Below are positions 44,271 to 51,960 of a stretch of 64,000 bases of DNA, one piece after another. The position numbers and the translations under genes are program-made. Location of the stretch: contig JBGAIM010000005.1 in assembly GCA_044225555.1 (NCBI GenBank), positions 62,001 through 126,000 of the forward strand. The letters run 5' to 3'. This stretch comes from JADLHS01 sp044225555 (GTDB taxonomy: Bacteria; Verrucomicrobiota; Verrucomicrobiia; Limisphaerales; JADLHS01). Within the stretch, counting starts at the first letter, position 1. Each line of letters opens with the position of its first letter. The notes under the pieces are model-generated. The model did no database searches. It saw nothing but the letters and a program-made list of their open reading frames with translations, and had not been told where the DNA came from.

Positions 44271-44477
44271 GAAACGTCCCGGCAGGGACGGCTGAAAATA
44301 GCCCGGCGATTTATCGCCGGGTTCAGCGGCAGGCGAACCACGTCCCGAAGGGACGGTTGAGTGCCCACAGAATGAACTCATATCGAACCCCTCAACCGTC
44401 CCTTCGGGACGTGACCGTTTGCGCACCAAACCCGGCGATAAATCGCCGGGCTATCCTCGAATGTCCCTCCGGGACAT
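44271..44477. repeat. Nested palindromic repeat element (REP/BIME-like)
   Basis: About 207 bases between two signalling genes contain five small palindromes in near-mirror order. CGTCCC-GGCA-GGGACG is at 44275-44290. CCCGGCGATTTATCGCCGGG is at 44302-44321, and its inverse copy CCCGGCGATAAATCGCCGGG is at 44431-44450. CGTCCCGAAGGGACG is at 44341-44355, with its mirror at 44397-44411. ATGTCCCTCCGGGACAT is at 44461-44477. The central arms (44340-44361 and 44391-44412) are a perfect 22-bp inverted repeat with a 29-base spacer. No transposase is nearby. This is a dispersed mobile-type repeat or a multi-hairpin transcript structure. Confidence 0.8.
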
Positions 44478-44617
44478 GAGTCCGCGGTAAGCTCGACCGC
44501 CAGAACCGGTCACACCTCCAGCGACCGTGACTTTACAGCGCGGAGGCCGGGATGTAGTTTTGCCATGCAATAGCAGCCGGATGCGTTCGAATCCAGAATC
44601 TTGATGGAGACACGATC

Positions 44618-45439
44618 ATGAACACTCTTCCCAGCGATCCCCCTTCCGCCTCCCAACCGTTGCGCATTCTCGTGGCCGAAGACTCCCCGTTGAATGCCCA
44701 GGTGGCACTGAAGCAATTGGAGAAACTGGGCTACGCCGCCGACATGGTTTCGGACGGGGACCAGGTGCGGGGCGCGCTGGCGAAGGCGGATTACAGCATC
44801 ATTCTCATGGACTGCCAGATGCCGGAAATGAGCGGCTACGAAGCCACGCGTCAGATTCGGGACCGCGAAAATGAACCATCCAAGCGCGATCGGCCGGGCA
44901 AACGGATTTACGTGATTGCGATGACGGCCAATACCGAGGCCGACAATCGGGAGGAATGCCTCAAGGCCGGCATGGATGACTACATCAACAAGCCCGTGCA
45001 GTTGCCGGAACTGGAGGCGGCCCTGCTGCGGGCCCTGGCGGGCCGCGCGGCGACGCAGGAACTGGAGGATGTCATTGACCCGGTCATCATCGCGGGCTTG
45101 CGGCAGTTGCGCCTGCCCCACAAACCGGATCCGCTCGTGGAGTTGATTGATTTGTTCTTGCGCGAGGCGCCGGAGAAATTCGCCGTCATGACGGACGCGG
45201 TGGCGAAGAACGATTTGTCTTCGCTGGCGCGCTTCCTCGGGGCCGCCACCACTCTCAAGGGCGGCGCCGGGAATCTCGGGGCGCGCAACCTCGCCGCGCT
45301 CTGTGATGAGATCGAACAGGCCGCCCGGAACTGGTCGCTCGACGATGCCCTACCGCTGGTGGAACGCGCGCGGCAGGAATTTGCCCGCGTGCGCGCGGTG
45401 CTGGAGAAAATCAAGGGCGACCCCAAGCTGGCGGCTTGA
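44618..45439 (+). CDS. Receiver-Hpt protein whose Hpt His is replaced by Thr
   Basis: This 273-residue protein has a receiver domain (Asp65 in LMDCQMPEMSG, acidic pocket AED) and a C-terminal Hpt-like domain. In Hpt proteins the motif is A-H-x-L-K-(G/S)-x-A-x-N-x-G-A. Here the segment reads AATTLKGGAGNLGA, with Thr211 at the phospho-His position. It cannot be phosphorylated in the canonical way, so it may be a docking or inhibitory module. A GGAGA ribosome-binding site lies seven bases before the ATG. It is separated from the relay operon by the palindromic element but is clearly paralogous in design. Confidence 0.9.
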   Translation: MNTLPSDPPSASQPLRILVAEDSPLNAQVALKQLEKLGYAADMVSDGDQVRGALAKADYSIILMDCQMPEMSGYEATRQIRDRENEPSKRDRPGKRIYVIAMTANTEADNREECLKAGMDDYINKPVQLPELEAALLRALAGRAATQELEDVIDPVIIAGLRQLRLPHKPDPLVELIDLFLREAPEKFAVMTDAVAKNDLSSLARFLGAATTLKGGAGNLGARNLAALCDEIEQAARNWSLDDALPLVERARQEFARVRAVLEKIKGDPKLAA

Positions 45440-45455
45440 TCCACCGGCCGAGCTT

Positions 45456-45761
45456 ATGGCCCACGAGCGCAATCCTCAAAGGCGGCGCTGCCTCCACGAC
45501 GTCACCGCCTGCGCCATCTTCGATGACGCCGCCCAACGCCGACGTTGGTCCCGCCGCCAACGACAAACCATTTTCCGGTTGCTGCTCTACCAGTTCGGAG
45601 TAAGGTCCGGAAAGCTGCCGAAGGGCCGCCAACCCACGCCCGCCACTCTGTGGCGGGTCACCGTGGAAGCCTGGCTCCGCTGCCAGAGCTTGACCTCCGT
45701 CCGGCTAAACCAAAAACCTAATGTGTCACCCTCTTTATTAAAACTTTGGTCTCACAATTAA
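45456..45761 (+). CDS. Short arginine-rich ORF of uncertain status
   Basis: This 101-codon frame starts at an ATG 16 bases after the receiver-Hpt stop and is strongly basic (RRRWSRRQRQTIFRLLLYQF). I recognise no family, and the composition could reflect G+C-rich non-coding DNA. It occupies most of the 377-base gap up to the next credible gene. It may be a remnant, so treat it as tentative. Confidence 0.25.
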   Translation: MAHERNPQRRRCLHDVTACAIFDDAAQRRRWSRRQRQTIFRLLLYQFGVRSGKLPKGRQPTPATLWRVTVEAWLRCQSLTSVRLNQKPNVSPSLLKLWSHN

Positions 45762-45816
45762 ATTGGTCCCACACGTTCGGTGCTCAAGCCGATTGCGGGC
45801 TGTCCTGTTATTGGCC

Positions 45817-46197
45817 GTGAAAAAAAATCTCGTAATTCTCGGACTCCTGATTCTCTTGGCCGTCTTATTCGTTCGTCACGTTCAGACGGTCATGCGACTG
45901 TATTCGGCCCAGGGAAAGGTCGAAACGATTGCAAAGCTGAAAGAGTCAGCTTTGAATTCGACGAACGCATCCGTTGTTATTGAGAACCTCGACTACATCC
46001 TGTGGTTTTGCTCTCCCGGCAAAGACAAGGGCGCGGAATCAACTTTGGACGTGCTTGTTGAAAATTATCAAAGATCCGCGACGTCTGAAATGGTTGGACA
46101 CCTCAAGCAAATTACAGGACAGAACTTGGGCGATGATCCGAAGGGTTGGGTAGATACGTACAAAGGCGCAACAAATACCCCTGCGAAAGCTCCGTGA
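45817..46197 (+). CDS. Small membrane-anchored protein of unknown function
   Basis: A GTG at 45817 starts a 126-residue protein with one N-terminal transmembrane helix (KNLVILGLLILLAVLFV) and a soluble helical domain. The product has one Cys (WFCSPGKD). An earlier TTG at 45763 would disturb the membrane-helix start. I do not recognise the family. It begins the A+T-richer block that contains the miniature RHS genes. Confidence 0.5.
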   Translation: MKKNLVILGLLILLAVLFVRHVQTVMRLYSAQGKVETIAKLKESALNSTNASVVIENLDYILWFCSPGKDKGAESTLDVLVENYQRSATSEMVGHLKQITGQNLGDDPKGWVDTYKGATNTPAKAP

Positions 46198-46379
46198 AAG
46201 TGCTGCTCTTAAGGGTTCGTATTTGAAGAGTGTTATCCCACCCAAATGGTGAATAGGAAGCTAACCGCACTCAGGCCGCGCGGACAATAGGTCGGTCACC
46301 AGCGCCTGCCGCACAGGTTTGGACGTATGCGGAGTGGTGATACGTTGGTCAGAATGTGTGGAAAAGGCTGAGTGAGATT

Positions 46380-47027
46380 ATGAAAACAAAACTGGTGGTG
46401 ATCATGTTGCTGGTCGGCGTCTTCCTAGGGCGCGAGGCCCAGGCGTTTTACAACCCGAGCACGGGGCGGTGGTTGAGCCGCGATCCGATTGGAGAAACCG
46501 TTGTTGCACCTAGCCTATATGCTTTTATGGAAAACGCCCCTGTCAACAAGGGTGATCTTCTTGGCAATGCCAGCTTTCCTTTGACGGATCAAATTAAGGA
46601 GATGGTGGATGGAGGGAAGGTCTATAATTGTCATATTGTGATATACGTTGGGCACAACCGGATAGAAACGCCACATGTTCCCCAGCCGCGAATATCAAAG
46701 TGTGGTTACGCTTCAGTTGTCGCTTGTTTCAGCTCTACAATACCTGTGGATAGCCCGATTCCTGGAATTGAGCCGCGCCCAGATGAATACACGCGCCTAA
46801 ACTACAATCAAGCTGCAGCGATGGCTGACAGAGATTATGCCGCTGGTATTGCGGCCGCCAAGGGGCTTTGCGGTGGTTCATGCTGCTGTAAAAAAGTTCT
46901 GATCTGGATCAATTGTGCCGGGGTTGATATTGGAATCTCAACTGCCCTAAAAGGGGTTTGCAATAAGTGGACGGAACTTGATTGCAAGACAGGAGCCACA
47001 ACAAACGGTGGGCCGCCATCAAAATGA
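46380..47027 (+). CDS. Miniature RHS-end protein 1: signal peptide, RHS-core tail, Cys-rich C-terminus
   Basis: This 215-residue protein has a signal peptide (MKTKLVVIMLLVGVFLGREA) directly joined to one RHS-repeat core end (FYNPSTGRWLSRDPIG, then LYAFMENAPVNKGDLLGN). This is the same junction found at the end of large RHS/YD-repeat proteins before their variable tips. The remaining ~150 residues are unlike the paralogue at 47554 and contain ten Cys, including GGSCCCKK, so disulfide-linked secretion is likely. The ATG at 46380 was chosen over 46356 because it begins the signal peptide. By analogy with RHS tips the C-terminus could be an effector or toxin domain, but this is inference. Confidence 0.75.
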   Translation: MKTKLVVIMLLVGVFLGREAQAFYNPSTGRWLSRDPIGETVVAPSLYAFMENAPVNKGDLLGNASFPLTDQIKEMVDGGKVYNCHIVIYVGHNRIETPHVPQPRISKCGYASVVACFSSTIPVDSPIPGIEPRPDEYTRLNYNQAAAMADRDYAAGIAAAKGLCGGSCCCKKVLIWINCAGVDIGISTALKGVCNKWTELDCKTGATTNGGPPSK

Positions 47028-47049
47028 TATTTAGGAAAACGAATATCAT

Positions 47050-47517
47050 ATGCAGCTTCGACTCCGTTCAAGGTGGCTGGTTTGGCTGGTTGTGTTTCTT
47101 TGCGTTAGCATCTTGACCTTGTGGTTGCTCAAACCGTCGCCAGATTTTGAGGCCAAGCATATAGACCCCGAGCTTCCGTCGCTGGCGGAACCGATTTTGA
47201 AAGCGCGGGTGATGTTGTATTTGGATGGGGGGTCAATAAGTGTCGAGCTGTTCCGGACAAACGGAGAAGTGACGACTTGTTTTATCCAAGCCTCAGACCA
47301 ACCAAAACCGAAATGGGGAAAAATCCTTATTGGGACAAACCTGGCCGGCAAAGGAATGGGAAGGGAGTTAGCTTTTCCAGATGACCATCGCGCGTACCTA
47401 ATTCGAATGATCGATCAGTATGCACCGAGGGACGATATGAAAGTTCAAGCTCTGGTGAATTTACGAGGTTACACGAGAGACCGCATCTCATTTCAATGGT
47501 TTCGGATTCTGAATTGA
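47050..47517 (+). CDS. Small membrane-anchored protein following mini-RHS 1
   Basis: This 155-residue protein has an N-terminal membrane helix (RSRWLVWLVVFLCVSILTLWLL) and a soluble domain with one Cys (TTCFIQAS). I know no family. It lies 22 bases after the mini-RHS 1 stop on the same strand, so the two may be functional partners, for example effector and immunity. This is positional inference only. Confidence 0.55.
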   Translation: MQLRLRSRWLVWLVVFLCVSILTLWLLKPSPDFEAKHIDPELPSLAEPILKARVMLYLDGGSISVELFRTNGEVTTCFIQASDQPKPKWGKILIGTNLAGKGMGRELAFPDDHRAYLIRMIDQYAPRDDMKVQALVNLRGYTRDRISFQWFRILN

Positions 47518-47553
47518 CCGGTTGGTGGGCAAAGTGGAATAAGCAAAAGAATT

Positions 47554-48291
47554 ATGAGAACAAAAACGGTGTTCATGTTAATGGTCGGGCTGCTCGGTGT
47601 CTTGCTGGGGCGTGAGGCGCAGGCGTTTTACAATCCTTCTACCGGGCGCTGGTTGAGCCGCGATCCAATCGCCGAAGAGGGCGGCGGAAATCTATACGCG
47701 CTTGTGGGCAATAACACACCAAACCAAGCCGACTGGCTCGGGTTGGAATTGATTTTTGAAAATGAGTCATGTCAAGCGTTTAACGCAGGGTGGACGGTTG
47801 GTTGGCCCGGATCGACTACTGGCACCGGCAATACGGGGGGAACTGTCCTTCCCCGTTGGCAATCGGGTGGATCGGGATCATTTAGCCATGCAGGCTGGAA
47901 CACGTGGCCTTTTGATTCCATGTGTGACACCGAAACTCATATCCGCATTAGGGCTAGGAACGACGACAAATGTTGCACAAAGTATCTGATTTATTGCACA
48001 TGGGGATATTCTGGCCAGGCAAGTGGCACACGAAGAGCGAACATCAATGTCAAGGTGGATTTTCTCGGAACGCGAATCGCTCACATCCTTGATCTAAAGG
48101 GAGGGAATTCAGGACCATATACTTCTCAGGGTGAGAATAAAGGATGGGTATGGAAGGTTGTTACCGTGCCCTATGGAGCGACAATCGAGGTGTTTAGTCT
48201 GTTGCCTCTTAATTATGTTGATGGTCGGCCAGATTCAATCAATGAAGGTGGATTTGCCGAATGCACCGCGATTTGCGTCAAGAATAATTAG
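47554..48291 (+). CDS. Miniature RHS-end protein 2: signal peptide, RHS-core tail, different C-terminus
   Basis: This 245-residue protein is a paralogue of the 46380 product in its first ~60 residues: signal peptide (MRTKTVFMLMVGLLGVLLGR), then FYNPSTGRWLSRDPIAEEGG and LYALVGNNTPNQADWLGLEL. After that it is unrelated. The C-terminal ~180 residues are Gly/Trp/Thr-rich, with seven Cys (DDKCCTKYLIYC, AECTAIC). A shared leader with divergent tips resembles the recombination pattern of RHS C-termini. The leader DNA is also visibly similar between the two genes. Function is unknown. Confidence 0.75.
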   Translation: MRTKTVFMLMVGLLGVLLGREAQAFYNPSTGRWLSRDPIAEEGGGNLYALVGNNTPNQADWLGLELIFENESCQAFNAGWTVGWPGSTTGTGNTGGTVLPRWQSGGSGSFSHAGWNTWPFDSMCDTETHIRIRARNDDKCCTKYLIYCTWGYSGQASGTRRANINVKVDFLGTRIAHILDLKGGNSGPYTSQGENKGWVWKVVTVPYGATIEVFSLLPLNYVDGRPDSINEGGFAECTAICVKNN

Positions 48292-48300
48292 GTGTTGCTG

Positions 48301-48693
48301 GTGAAAAAGCACAAGAACCTCATCGCGATAGCCTGCGCCTTGGTCGCCGTCGTCTTAGTCATAGCAGGTTACGCTATAAAGAAGGGCAGTGCTGCCCACT
48401 CTTGGTGGCATGAGTGCCGGGATAATTGTTGGCTGATTGACGATGCAAAGCGGATTTGTGCAGAGCAGCGGCACTTGACGGCAGGTACGGTTGTGACGTG
48501 GCAGGACGTTCAGCCGTATCTAACCAACTCGCAATACTGGGGTAGTCAGCACCCTTCCCCAACAGGAATACCGCAATGCCCAGCTGGCGGAGCTTACACG
48601 TTAGGAGCAATAGGCCGTTGGTCCATGTGTTCAATTCCGTACCACCAGTGGAACAATTCCAAATCGAAAGAAGGCGATCTATGGCGAAATTGA
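48301..48693 (+). CDS. Membrane-anchored small protein with a pseudopilin-like CPxGGxYTLG...CSIPxH motif
   Basis: This protein of about 130 residues starts at GTG 48301 (or GTG 48292). One membrane helix (LIAIACALVAVVLVIAGYAI) is followed by a domain with the pattern CPAGGAYTLGAIGRWSMCSIPYH. I know this pattern from small verrucomicrobial proteins of the pseudopilin/general-secretion type. It overlaps the next gene by 13 bases and follows mini-RHS 2 directly, so it looks like part of one coupled set. Confidence 0.6.
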   Translation: MKKHKNLIAIACALVAVVLVIAGYAIKKGSAAHSWWHECRDNCWLIDDAKRICAEQRHLTAGTVVTWQDVQPYLTNSQYWGSQHPSPTGIPQCPAGGAYTLGAIGRWSMCSIPYHQWNNSKSKEGDLWRN

Positions 48694-48854
48694 CAACAGG
48701 GTTCTGGTATGCGGTTGTGCTTTTTGACAAGCAGTTCAACCCCCGCCATGATCCGCAGGAGTTGGAGGAAGTCATTCGTGAGATTTTGGTAAATGATCCA
48801 GCCTTCCTCTCGAATAGTAATGCGGTGACGCCGCCGCAGACGAACTCACCATGA
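48681..48854 (+). CDS. Very short protein, 57 residues
   Basis: This short frame overlaps the previous gene (stop 48693) and the next (ATGA at 48851-48854), an arrangement of tightly coupled genes. The product MAKLTTGFWYAVVLFDKQFN followed by an acidic helix (PQELEEVIREILVN) has no recognised family. It is probably real because of the couplings, but could be fortuitous. Confidence 0.45.
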   Translation: MAKLTTGFWYAVVLFDKQFNPRHDPQELEEVIREILVNDPAFLSNSNAVTPPQTNSP

Positions 48855-49066
48855 AGGCGAAGGAGTATTGTAGCAGCAACACACCAGTCGCGGGCCACCG
48901 GTGGTTTCAAAAGTTGGTTTCGACGAACAGCGGGTCAAGCTACTGGGCGCAGTCCACGAACCGCTTGGTCTATGATGGCTGCCCGTACCTACTGCAGTCA
49001 GGGGAAGCAGGTGACGATGAGACCGGACGGCCAGTATTATGGAAACTCGAAGTGAGTTCAAAGTGA
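48851..49066 (+). CDS. Short protein, 71 residues, possibly a disulfide partner
   Basis: This small soluble frame contains two Cys (KEYCSSN and DGCPYLL) and no signal peptide. It starts in an ATGA overlap with the upstream frame. I know no family. Position suggests it belongs to the mini-RHS 2 group. Confidence 0.4.
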   Translation: MKAKEYCSSNTPVAGHRWFQKLVSTNSGSSYWAQSTNRLVYDGCPYLLQSGEAGDDETGRPVLWKLEVSSK

Positions 49067-49070
49067 TCCC

Positions 49071-49411
49071 ATGAAGTTGAAGCGATTTGCAGTGGTTGGA
49101 TTGGCCGTGGGAGCGGTTGCGATTGCAGCCTTATGGGTGGCAGGTGGGGGAAGGCCGAATCTCAAGGAGTCTGCAGTGGTTGGCCCCGCACCAGAACCCG
49201 CTCCAAGCCTGTCGCAATTGCTCGCGCTGTCACCGCCGGAATTAGACCGGGTGGCATTGCCCGGATGAACCTGCTTTGCGCGCAAGGGTTGCCCGGCGCC
49301 GAGCGTTTGGAAATCGCTGGCTCGCTTGCGGCGATTGATCAAATGGCCGCGCGGGTGTGTTCGGAAACGGAGCGGGCGCCAAAGATCGTGCGGTGCCATC
49401 GGCTCAACTGA
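49071..49411 (+). pseudogene. Truncated, frameshifted gene remnant (signal/TM plus NLLCAxGLPGAE region)
   Basis: The frame from ATG 49071 gives a signal-anchored start (MKLKRFAVVGLAVGAVAIAA) and a conserved ELDRV block. It stops at 49268, but the next frame continues the block as IARMNLLCAQGLPGAERLEI and QMAARVCSETER before a stop at 49411. I recall this 'NLLCAxGLPGxE ... TER' segment near the start of a longer verrucomicrobial/planctomycete protein family. One missing base near 49256 would restore the frame, and the bulk of the gene downstream is lost. This is a degraded remnant. Confidence 0.55.
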
Positions 49412-49423
49412 AAACCCGGGCTT

Positions 49424-51682
49424 TCAATTCCCCGCGACCGCGAAGCTCGCTTCCAGTCCACCTTCGGAGCTGGTGCCGACGAACACTTTGAACTGGCCAG
49501 GCTCGACCGAGAATTTCATTTCACGATTGTAGAAGCCGAGTTCCTTGGGCGTCAGCGCAAACTCGACGCGCTGCCGCTGGCCGGCCTTCAAAGTCACGCG
49601 TTGGAAGCCCTTCAATTCCTTTACCGGACGGGTGACCGAGGCCGCCACGTCGTGCAGGTAGAGCTGCACCACTTCATCGCCATCCCGGCGACCGGCATTT
49701 GCAACTTCAACGCTCACGGTCAGGTGGCCGTCGGCCTTGATGGTCTTGGAACTGAGTTGCAGATTCGAAAGCTGGAACCGGGTATAGCTCAAGCCGTGGC
49801 CGAAGGGATAGAGCGGCGTCCACGGGGCATCGAGGTACTTCGAGGAATATTTGTTCGCCTCCTCGGCAGGCCGGCCGGTGTTCTTGTGATTGTAGTAGAG
49901 CGGCACCTGACCGACGGTGCGCGGAAAGGTCACCGGCAATTTGCCGCCCGGATTCACATCGCCGAACAAGACGTCCGCGATGGCATGGCCGGCCTGGGTG
50001 CCGGCGAACCACGTTTCCAAAATCGCGGGCGATTTTTCGGCAAGCCAGTTGATGGTCAGCGGGCGGCCATTCATCAAGACCACGGCGTAGGGTTTGCCCG
50101 TGGCGTGAATGGCTTGGATCAACGCGAGCTGTTGCCCCGGTAAATCCAACGAGGCACGGGAGGCGGCTTCGCCGCTCATATCGGCCGACTCACCAACCGC
50201 CAGGATCACGAAGTCAGATTTCTTGGCCGCCCGCAACGCCTGGTCAAAACCGGCGCGCGAGTCGCCCGTGACGTCGCAGCCTTTCGCGTAGTTGATCTTG
50301 GTGGCAGGTGGCAGTTTGGCGCGCAGGCCGGCGAGCAGGGTGACGGCGTCCGTGCTCCGACCGTCGCCACTCCAGGAGCCGATCACGCTTTGGGCGTTGT
50401 CCGCGAGCGGGCCGATGAGGGCGATGGATTTCAGCTTCGTGCTCAACGGCAGGGTTTCGTGCTCGTTTTTCAATAACACGAATGAGCGCGCCGCCAGTTC
50501 GCGCGCGGCGGTGAGGTGGGCGGGATTGAAAATGGTGGCGCGTTCGCGGGCTTCGTCGCCGTAAGGGTGATCGAACAATCCAAGCCGGAATTTGACGCGC
50601 AACACGCGGCGCACCGCCTCATCAATCCCTGCCATGGGAATCTTGCCGTCCTTGACGAGTTGCGCTCCGCTTTCGTTGAAGTGGCGGCTGACCATTTCCA
50701 TGTCCACCCCCGCGTTCAAAGCATACATCGCGGCTTCGGCTCCATCCGCAGCCAAGCCATGCGCGATCAGTTCCCGAACCGACGTATAGTCGCTGACCAC
50801 GAGGCCGTCGAACTGCCATTCCTTGCGCAGCACATCGGTGAGGGTGAAAGGGTTGGCCGAAGTGGGGACGCCGTCGAGATCGTTGAAGGCGCTCATGAAA
50901 GTGCCGACACCTGCGTCCACGGTGGCTTTGAAGGGCGGGAAATAAACTTCTCGCAACGTGCGCTCCGAGACTTCGGTGGAGTTGTAGTCACGACCACCCT
51001 CCGCCGCGCCGTAGGCCACCCAATGTTTGGCGCAGGCGACGACCTTGTCGGGCTGGCCATAATTCGTGCCTTGAAAACCGCGCACGCGGGCGGCAGCCAT
51101 GGCGGCGCCGAGAAAGGGATCTTCACCCGAACCTTCCATGATCCGGCCCCAACGCGGGTCGCGCGCGATGTCCACCATGGGGGCAAAGGTCCAGCGCACG
51201 CCGGCAGCCGCGGCTTCGGCCGCGGCGATGCTGGCGGCGCGTTCGGCGGCGGTGGGATCCCACGAGGCGGTTTCACCCAGCGGCACCGGGAAGATGGTGC
51301 GATAGCCGTGAATCACGTCGAAGGCGAACAGCACTGGAATCTTCAACCGCGATTCATTCATGGCGACGCGCTGCAATTCGGTGGTGCGCTTGACGCCGCG
51401 GACGTTGAGGGTTGAGCCGAGCAAGCCCTTGCGGACCATTTCCACGTGCTCGGGGCGGTAGTCGCCCTCGGCCGAGCCATCGAGTTGCTGAAGTTGCCCC
51501 AACTTTTCCGCGAGGGTCATGCGCGCCAGCAAGCTGGTGATCTGGTCCTCGAATTGGCCGGGGGCGGGCGTCTGCGCGTTGGCGATTCCCAAAGCCAAGA
51601 GAATGAGTAGGGGGAGACACAGCGTTGGCCGGCGTTTTTGCCAGGACCGGCACCATGGAAGGGGAGTGTTTTTCGGGTTCAT
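49424..51682 (-). CDS. GH3 beta-glucosidase (BglX-like)
   Basis: This 752-residue secreted family-3 glycosidase is close to BglX in length. The ATG at 51682 (MNPKNTPLPWCRSWQKRRP...) gives a signal peptide ending ANAQTPAPG and is favoured over a far upstream start at 51916. The nucleophile Asp298 is in LVVSDYTS, where the common SDW is SDY. The (alpha/beta)6 sandwich (GESADMSGEAASR) and C-terminal fibronectin-III-like domain (LTVSVEVANAGRRDGDEVVQ) follow. It should cleave glucose from the non-reducing end of glucan oligosaccharides. Nearby GH144-like enzymes suggest beta-1,2-linked substrates, which remains to be shown. Confidence 0.93.
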   Translation of the reverse strand: MNPKNTPLPWCRSWQKRRPTLCLPLLILLALGIANAQTPAPGQFEDQITSLLARMTLAEKLGQLQQLDGSAEGDYRPEHVEMVRKGLLGSTLNVRGVKRTTELQRVAMNESRLKIPVLFAFDVIHGYRTIFPVPLGETASWDPTAAERAASIAAAEAAAAGVRWTFAPMVDIARDPRWGRIMEGSGEDPFLGAAMAAARVRGFQGTNYGQPDKVVACAKHWVAYGAAEGGRDYNSTEVSERTLREVYFPPFKATVDAGVGTFMSAFNDLDGVPTSANPFTLTDVLRKEWQFDGLVVSDYTSVRELIAHGLAADGAEAAMYALNAGVDMEMVSRHFNESGAQLVKDGKIPMAGIDEAVRRVLRVKFRLGLFDHPYGDEARERATIFNPAHLTAARELAARSFVLLKNEHETLPLSTKLKSIALIGPLADNAQSVIGSWSGDGRSTDAVTLLAGLRAKLPPATKINYAKGCDVTGDSRAGFDQALRAAKKSDFVILAVGESADMSGEAASRASLDLPGQQLALIQAIHATGKPYAVVLMNGRPLTINWLAEKSPAILETWFAGTQAGHAIADVLFGDVNPGGKLPVTFPRTVGQVPLYYNHKNTGRPAEEANKYSSKYLDAPWTPLYPFGHGLSYTRFQLSNLQLSSKTIKADGHLTVSVEVANAGRRDGDEVVQLYLHDVAASVTRPVKELKGFQRVTLKAGQRQRVEFALTPKELGFYNREMKFSVEPGQFKVFVGTSSEGGLEASFAVAGN

Positions 51683-51960
51683 TTCAAAATTGAGTTGCGG
51701 CGGCAGGCCGGCTGAACTTCCGCGAAGCCCGGATTTCGTCACGAGGAAATGGAGTATTCCCAAACTCAACGACGCACAGTTGGTTTCCTTGGGTGGCGCG
51801 GGCGCCGGATTGGATGAATGCGACCATAGTGTTGTGCGGGCGCAATGAAAATACGAATCAAGCATTTGCTTGTCAACGCGTCGGGTGACTGCGTACAAAA
51901 ACTGATTCTTCTGCATTGAAATATGCTATAGGTGGCCTTAACAATGGAAGCCAATCCATC

